Origin: Chara braunii
Lineage: Eukaryota; Streptophyta; Charophyceae; Charales; Characeae
Direction of reading: 5' to 3'
DNA length: 58,584 nt
Assembly: GCA_003427395.1 (NCBI GenBank)
Contig: BFEA01000239.1
Location: forward strand, 652,092-710,675
Under the pieces are notes generated by a model. The model was not told the origin of the DNA, made no database searches, and saw only the letters and a list, made by a program, of their open reading frames with translations. The translations under genes were made by a program, and so were the position numbers. Shown in pieces: positions 51,330 through 58,584 of this stretch (position 1 is its first letter; the number at the start of each line of letters is the position of its first letter).

Positions 51330-51645
51330 CTCTATACCCTTTGCTAACCAACCTGTTAGGAAAAAAGATAGTCCATCAGATAGCTTTGTTAAGTTCTAGG
51401 GGACTTGTCCTAAGTCCTATCTGGTCGTTCCACCTCTAATGTTTCATTGATCACTCTACAACTAATCATTCAAAGCCCCAGATACAACCTTAAGTCACAC
51501 TTCTAATCACTTAGTCTTATTATTATATCATACGCAATCCTCTTATATAAACTAGTCCAAACCATAAACTTTTGTCGTTTTGCCTAGATCATCACCCTGC
51601 ACTTAACCTGGGTTCGTTCTCTTAAGGACCCCGGTAGGCAGCCGA
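51330..51645 (-). other. 5' untranslated leader
   Basis: Lies between primer binding site and gag on the minus strand. It contains no ORF, and ends with a pyrimidine tract and CTAACAG at 51353 that would serve as a 3' splice site. Confidence 0.6.
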
Positions 51646-51665
51646 GATCCTCGGCAACAACGCCA
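51646..51665 (-). promoter_or_regulatory. primer binding site, tRNA-Asp type
   Basis: TGGCGTTGTTGCCGAGGATC, two bases after the LTR end. Plant tRNA-Asp would give TGGCGCCGTTGCCGGGGATC, so 17 of 20 positions agree. All three differences are C-to-T or G-to-A. This position, right after the repeated segment, identifies the repeats as LTRs rather than a segmental duplication. The tRNA sequence is from general knowledge. Confidence 0.82.
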
Positions 51666-54600
51666 CCTATCGGGCCCATCGGTCCCGCACGGGGACCCTC
51701 CCGGCCGCGTCACGCAAGATTATGCAGAACTTGTTGCGGAGAGCGTTTGCCGCTCCGGCCGAGTGCGCCAGCCGTACCTCTCGCGAGCCCCTACGACAGG
51801 ACAGGATCACGCGAGGCACCGCTTACCTCCACCTACGGGAGCTGTCACCATCCCTTAGGTGGGCGTATCCCTGTCGAGCTACTGAACCACATGCGAAAGC
51901 TTTTCGTATGCCATTGCAGAGGTGGCCCAGCCGAGGGCGTTTCTCATTCGCTGTAGCAAAGGGGGTTACGCGCGGTCGAACGCCCAAAAATCGAACCCGC
52001 ACGCAAATCGAGGTACTGGGGGGCTGAGGTCCCAAACGCGACTCGGCGCCGGTCGACTAGGACGCGTCACACACACCACGCGTTACACCACAACACTCAC
52101 ATCTCCCCATACATAACACATAGAAAAACACAAAACAAACACAACATCACAACACTCCTAGTCCCTTTAGTATCCGACCCATAACGTTATGCCGCGAGAA
52201 TTATATAGGTATCGTGTGCTGGTTTTTCGTATAAGAGCCGTGCGCGCGCATGACCTCCTCATATCTACCAACCATGCGGGCATTCGCAAGCACTCGCGCT
52301 GATGGGGTACTACGTGGTACTCGTAACGGCGCGGCCCTTGACAATCTCGAGGGTCGTGCTTGACACTCGAGTGTCGGCTGACAAGCGCGTTGAGAGGTTA
52401 CCTTCTCGGCGCTAGACAACCGCTATGCGCGGTTGACGACCACACCCTCTTCTGCACCCTGTGCAAAGGGGTTGAGTAGACAGCTTCAGGGCTGTCGTGG
52501 TAGCCAACCGCAAGGGGTTTGACTTTGACGGCTACAACGGACTACAACGTCCAACCATGAAAACTTTAAGTAGGAAACAAGTGCAGATAGTCTGATAGCC
52601 GTTCCAAATGGAAGGGGTGGGCCAAGGTGAAAGATGCGTGCGGATGATGCCCAAACTCAGACCCATAGGCAACCCGATGTTTGAGACGTTGGAGGCTCGT
52701 ACGCGGGTCCCCATAGGCCGACTAGGGCTTATTCCCTCGCCCCCTCGTCATTTCACGCTGCCAAGACTCGGGTCTACTAGCCATAACGTGCTTTTGCTCT
52801 TTCCGCTCGACCCGTAACTTTTGAGCGCGGAAATTGGCAGGCGCTGCGTGCGTGGGTTAATATAAAACCATGCGAACGTAGGACCTGCGCATACTGACTA
52901 ACAATGCGGACTTGAGCAAGCAGTCGTGATGTCGGCGCACTGTGTGATGCCCATACACGAGTGGCCTCTTTTGAGCCATGGGGTCGTTGTCGATGCTCAG
53001 GCGTTGGCTAAAGCGCACGCCAAGGGGGGTAAACCTTTAGCGAGCGCAAAACCGGCTTGAGGGCCTTACCATCTTCTGCACCCTGAGGTGCCCCAAAGGG
53101 TGTGGGGTAAGATGGCCCCTAGGGCTGGAAGGGATTCGGAGCAGTGGTGAGTTGTCCGCCGCATCAACAGCAACACGCTAATCCTTCCGCCGGAACTTTA
53201 TCGTTCCACCAAGATAATTTAAAACAAGGAAAAATGACAAAAAAAGTACTTGACGTTGGTAGGGGTAAATACGAGTGCCCGTCGGAACGAGTTGCTGGGG
53301 ACAGCCCCTCCTCCTTGCGGCGCTTTTGTTTCCCCGGGACGGCAAGTAAATCCACGTCCTGGACAAGGACCTTGCACTCCAGGCCTGGGACTAACGTCCG
53401 ACCAGATAAAATCTTTGAGTAGGGAAAAACGTAAGCGTGCGGTCGCATAGCCCTATAAGGGTCACCCGAGCGTACGCTTGCTCTGACTATCATTATTAGG
53501 ATGGGAAAAAACAATCTCACTCAACAAGAAGTTGTGGGGTAGTTCACTCTCACGACAGTTGTGTGGTTTGCCCATTCGAATCCAAGCATAATCACTCAAC
53601 AAGACTCAATCGAGATTCTCTCATACATACCAGCAATCATACGCACAACATTCAAATCACATCACACACATTAAAGGGGTCAACTTTCCGACCTCCTGCA
53701 GCTCACACCCTGCCTTATGCACACAAGCCTAACCATTTCCGCACCAATCCTCAACAAAGGTACTCAGTCTTTCATAAATGGTCATTTTTAAGAAACTGGG
53801 TGAAAACCCAAAGAAACATACAAATCCTGGCAAGGGCCAAGGCCTTAGGTTGAGAGGCAAGAGAGATAGGAAAGTTGAGTCGCAAACCGACGAATCGGCA
53901 ACCGACCTGTTATCAGTGATAACAGAAGAGCGACCCCTTTGATGGATCAGGTTGAACAATTCAAGCCTTCAATCGAAATACGGAAACCTGCATTACAGTA
54001 CAGGCCAAAGAAAAGTACTACTTATGTTTATGCTGGGGGGAAAATACTCTCCAAGTCATAGCCTAGCTTCTGTACTAGTACCAAGCCACTGAACACCTCC
54101 TCTAGCCATAATAGATCTGCTAAGTAATTCCTGGCTGAAAAATATTCCAACTTCTCAAAAATTCTGTGAAATTTCGGCAGCGCTTCCCGTAGGAAAAGTG
54201 CCTTTTCAGAAGTTCTATGAGTCCAAAAACGACTAACTCTTTCATAACTGCAGAAATTTCGGGAGCGCTTCCCGTAGGGACAGGAGGCTGTAAAGATTTA
54301 TACGAGGCTGAAAGACAGGAAGGCAAAGCAAGCTATACTTGGGATTATCTCTTGACACCTGCTCGATGACTTAGAATCAATGATAGCCCGCCAAACTTCT
54401 TAGATGAGATGGTGTGCTAGCCCTGATCCTAACTCCTAGCAGGGTCAGTCCTATCTTCATCTTAAGTTCTCCCTCCCATTATCCATCTCATCTATCTATG
54501 GCTCCAGCACTTAGCGAGCATCTAAAGCAACTAGCCTATCAAAACAGACGCCCCAGAGTGAGAGCTCACAAGCATGCATAAACCAACATCTCTCACAATC

Positions 54601-54675
54601 CCTCATAAGTTTAATCTGAATAGTTAATTTGGTCACTCAGTTTTTTTCCTTTAATAACCCCCTTGCCTATGACAT

Positions 54676-55926
54676 AGGATCAGACAATACACGAACTTAA
54701 GGGTATGTCCAACCTGCCTAAGTAAACAAGTAAAAGCACCTACAACTGGACTGCCCTAACTTAAGGGTATGCCCAACACCACATGAACTTTAGTCGTAAA
54801 ACATACGACCAGACCGCCCTAGCTTAAGGGTACGCCTGACTTCTGCTTAACTGACGACATGAAGCATAAACTAGACTGCCCTAACTTAAGGGTATGTCTA
54901 GTCATCCTTAAACAAGGTTACGTAGGGCATAGGATTAGGCTGCCCTAACTTAGGGGTATGCCTAACCTGCCTAAAACAAATACGAACGACGAATGGTCAG
55001 ACCGATCTAACTTAAGGGTACGTCCAACCTACATAATATCAACGACTAGAACATATCACTAGGCCGTCCTAACTTAAGGATACGCATAGCCAGCTTAAAC
55101 AGTTTTAGGTACATAAGACAATATGACCAGGTCGCCCTAACTTAAGGGTACGCCTGATCTGCCTGAACAAAGTACAAACGACGTATGACTAAGCCGCCCT
55201 AACTTAAGGGTACGCTTAGCCTCCGCAACGACAATATAAAAGAACAACCATTGGTATACTTGCACAAACTTTATATGTTTCTCTCTTATTAGGTAGATGA
55301 TCAGACGTACCCAACTTAGAGAGATATCCAATCTTGCCTTGTGTTTAGAAGGGAAAATAAAAGAAGATTTGTACTAACTCTCTGCGCCTTTGTATTATTA
55401 CGAGCATAGGACTGAACCGCCCTAACTTAAGGGTACGCTCAGCCTGCCCGGGTTACCTTCATTATATTCTTCACTCATCTCTCTTCTTTTTTTGTTCTAT
55501 CTGACTTACTGGTTGACTTTCCCAACTTAGGGTGCCCGGTCTGCCAGATGGTATAGATTCGTACAATATATATCGAATTTTTCTACTCTGGTTGACCTTC
55601 CAATTCATAGCTTATAGCTAAGCCGCCCCAAGTTAGGGGGACGCTTAGCCTTATGCCTTTGTCCCCCTCAGAAAAAACACACACAGAACTGGGACTACGC
55701 AACTTAGAATATCCCAAGCTCTGTCCTTAGCAACGCAAAAGAAACATCAGGATTTTGAGTCCTCCCAACTAAGGGGGTCCATCCTCCTGTTTAGAAACCC
55801 TAAAAAAAAACAAGTGACTGGACCGTCCAACTTAGGATAGACCCTGCCCAAAATATCATACAGTCAGCCCGACAAACATAAATAAAACACAACACTGAGC
55901 ACACATCAACTTAGAGGAGCTCAGCC
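54676..55926 (+). repeat. hairpin array, copy in the 5' LTR
   Basis: Base-for-base copy of 34110-35360 as far as I can see, with the same unit order and variants. Because this is one of the suspiciously identical blocks it adds no independent support for conservation. Confidence 0.9.
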
Positions 55927-58498
55927 TTGGGTTGACCCATTCAAACGCATGCAAACACCTTCCTCCCACCTTCCCCCAGTTCCTTTTACCTGAGTTCATT
56001 CAAATGTTTATCTGAACTCTGATATGTACTTGTTCATTTACCTTTTCACAACACCTGTCCTGACATACATAGCAAAACAAAAAGTAATATCATGTCCTAG
56101 TATAATTCAGATAACCCAAGGATAATAGTTAGGGGAAGGGATTACACGCGTCAGACGAGATTATACCTGAAGTTCCCTGCCTCCAGAACCCCGCCTGGGT
56201 TCCNGCAGAGCTCCCNCAATCGGTGGGTGGACCTCCCACAAGGTCTTGATGCGGACCTANGGGTTGCAATCCCGCCTGCCGCCTTCCTCTCGTAGCCTTA
56301 GATCAGANTGAGAGTAAGAAGGATAGAAGGAGACAGGTTAGACTCTCGAGATCCAAGGGTGGGACAACTCAACTCACAATGAGAGGGCCTTGAAATNTGG
56401 ATGCNCCTGAGGACCCCGCAANGATGGCCAACTGACGCAGTAGAGATGGAGCAGATCTCGGTCTGAACGCAGAACACCGGCCCCTNACAGCCCTTCNAGT
56501 NNCAGCAGCAATCCCTCCNAGCCACTCTGCNTCCCTTCCTGACCAAAACTGNNNCTNCNCNGCCTAGAAAGGNCGCGTTCGAATAGGGCACACCCCCGTG
56601 CTTTATTCGAAAGTGCGGGNAGGCAGTGACANCTTAGTAGAAATTCATGGGTGGCGCACCCGCGTCCTGTAATCAGGCACTGCAGCAGTGCATGCGATAT
56701 GCTACAGCTCCGTATGTCAAAGACTCAAAGAGACGCCCAGCGTCACACACGGTAAACCTATCAACCAATCATGACAAAAAAGACGCAGTGTGCACAATGC
56801 AGTAGCAGTCCTCCAGATTCTGGCAACAGCGGCTGAACTTTCAGAAAAACAAAACAGTCGCTTGCTGCCAAAACAAAATCGCTGCAGCCCACTGAAACAG
56901 CAGCTGCAACTGGGATGGTGCAGCACAACAGCACGGTAGCTGTCACTGTGCCAAAAGCATGTCGGGGACACAGCCGGAAGTGCAACAGCGGGCACAGCTA
57001 ATAGCAGAGTAGACCGCCCAAAGACGGCAATGTAATCGTAGCTTAAATTTCTACAGTCTGCAAAGCTTAACACTAATCACACCAGTCCAAGATCGCAGCA
57101 ACACTCGACTTAGAAGCCCAACCATTTAAGCTAGATCCCTGCCGCGACAACGGTCCATCTCTACAACAATCATCAACCCACTAAAAACGTCTAACTGCAA
57201 CAGCCTTCCAGACGGCAGAAGTCCAACCGCACAGTCATCCCCACCCTAGTATCAATAGGGAATCAGTGGCAACCGTTGGCTGTGGCCACAACTGGCTGCA
57301 GCTCTGTCCTGTTGTGTGCATCACCTGAACTCCCAGCTTGGTCAACAGACCATAATTGCCTAACAGCTCTGATTACCCCAGACTGACTGTGGCAGCAGTG
57401 CCTCAAGTCTGGGTGTATGTGGCGACAACAACCGTCGATCAAACAGCAGCCGCAGTGGCTGGGCTCATGTACGCATCAGCGGTTTGAACCTGAATCTCAA
57501 GAACAGTCCTAGCCTGCATAACCTGTGGGCCTGTGGCAACACACCTTTTCATCAGCTGAACCACTGGACCCAGACACGTCACAACAACCGTCTGAGGCCG
57601 TGGGAATACCTGGTTTAAGCAACAACCCTCAATCCGGCGGACTATTTTCGCTAACTAGGAACGGCCAGGCAGCACCACGGGCTAAGCTCAGCACTTCCCC
57701 GCCTAACCCCCCTTCTGGTCTTCTTCTCGTAAGTCTCACTCTCTCCCCTTTTTCCCTTTCCTTTCCTGTGTTCACTGCACTTCGGCGTGTTGATGCACCT
57801 AGCTCACCTCCGCGACCAGGTTCACCCCCCTTCAGAAAGAACGAGAAAGGAAAAGGGAGGTTGCGACTCTTCGAGAATGGTTACAATCCTTCAGAGCAAG
57901 GGCAATTACGAGCAGTGCCCCGAGTAACACCATGTGACCACCGACAACACATATCCCTTTACTTAAAGATCGACCACCAAAGCCTCCCCAACAGACAGTC
58001 CGACGGCAGCGCACAACTCCTAGACCAACGAGTGGTCTGTCAAACATTAACAGGGCAACTCAACGGCGGTGTTCTGACAGGCACCATGGTGAGCAGCCAA
58101 GATACTTGGGGGAGAAAGAAAAAAAATGGTCTTGACGACACAGTGATCACGACGATGAGCAGCGCTTGCATAAATACCCTCGCTACGACGAACCCCCGCA
58201 GGCTTTGAGGAAGGTGGGCACTACAACCCAAGGCATTGGCGGCCTCTTCGAGCCAGCTCGGGTCGTGACTACCTTTGCACTGACGGGGTTCCCTCCACTA
58301 CTCACCAACTGTGCGCAATAAGCCTTCTAGTTATAGCACGACCAGATACGTCGTCACTAGCTTCGTCAAGTTAGCGCATACTTAGCACCGTAGCTCGACC
58401 TTTGGTTCATCCCGCACCGCCAGTTTTTCCTTACCGCCTGCCGGCCCGACGGTGTGTAGCCTGACAACGCCCAAAATGCGGGCCGATGCGTTACTCCT

Positions 58499-58529
58499 GA
58501 GGTAAGTACACTCTCCCTCTCTCTCTCTT

Positions 58530-58584
<55 letters not shown>
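58499..58584 (+). repeat. donor-like site and (CT)n at window end
   Basis: GAGGTAAGT at 58499-58507, then CT-rich repeat to the last base; counterpart of 39527-39615. Confidence 0.95.

Larger units (their letters stand above)
41668..51667 (-). mobile_element. giant Ty3/gypsy retrotransposon, internal region (inner edge approximate)
   Basis: On the minus strand the order is primer binding site, gag, protease, RT, RNase H, integrase, then a second gag-like ORF, then the 3' LTR. Protease-RT-RNase H-integrase order defines Ty3/gypsy. There is no chromodomain. The integrase C-terminus ends in DWVSDSRLKKFVARDK. Frameshifts near 50390, 49500, 48350 and 45650, several stop codons and a mutated RT active site show the copy is inactive. 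Nearly every domain can still be read, so decay is modest. Confidence 0.95.
51668..58584 (-). repeat. 5' LTR of giant retrotransposon, open at window end
   Basis: Matches 31103-37669 and 39264-39614. Differences are unevenly spread. The stretches corresponding to 31103-32290, 33745-33960 and 36525-37660 show scattered substitutions. The stretches corresponding to 32290-33745 and 33960-36525 look identical, including the same N positions. The element inserted at 37670-39263 is absent here. The hairpin array lies at 54676-55926, and the palindrome pair at 53887-53925. The LTR start is beyond the window. Confidence 0.85.

Noticed and set aside
31103-58584. Simple segmental duplication instead of LTRs
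   Set aside because: The repeat edge is followed at 2 nt by a tRNA-Asp-type primer binding site, and gag starts in the right orientation just beyond. Two LTRs explain both observations; a duplication does not.

Overview
The window is repeat-dense eukaryotic nuclear DNA with no recognisable intact host gene. It holds LTR retrotransposons, a Helitron relic, non-autonomous hAT-type DNA transposons, minisatellites, microsatellites and two long N gaps. A green-lineage host is likely: a U6-like sequence carries the plant-type 5' stem-loop, and the primer binding site of the largest element fits plant-type tRNA-Asp. The coding style suggests a streptophyte alga such as Chara, but that is inference.

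Layout. 1-4.9 kb: short duplications, diverged direct repeats, a 26-bp minisatellite and a 511-bp hAT-like element with a perfect 8-bp target duplication. 4.9-9.2 kb: a Helitron Rep/helicase N-terminal fragment abutting a decayed Ty3/gypsy chromovirus (zinc knuckle, protease, RT, RNase H, integrase, chromodomain). 9.2-13.7 kb: LTR-like pieces in opposite orientations with TATA boxes. 13.9-18.5 kb and 25.6-26.8 kb: diverged relatives of the large LTR described below, with hairpin-forming tandem arrays. 18.5-25.5 kb: GT-rich, AAT, AAAAT, CA and CTT simple repeats and a tRNA-like segment. 27.5-30.3 kb: two degenerate paralogues of an unrecognised gene on the minus strand, one split by a 960-bp hAT-type element.

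31.1 kb to the end: one very large LTR retrotransposon on the minus strand. Its 5' LTR runs from 51668 past the window end (at least 6.9 kb). It is followed by a 2-nt spacer and a tRNA-Asp-type primer binding site, then gag, protease, RT-RNase H, integrase and a second gag-like coiled-coil ORF. The 3' LTR ends at 31103. The 3' LTR alone carries a 1.6-kb hAT-like insertion; the 5' LTR preserves the empty site. Both LTRs contain about 17 tandem units that fold as hairpins with a conserved AACTTA loop and compensating stem changes. Smaller conserved hairpins recur in the diverged relatives.

The main candidate for something new is this structured, hairpin-rich giant LTR family. Much of the two LTRs is identical down to the same ambiguous bases, so part of the second copy may be an assembly product.
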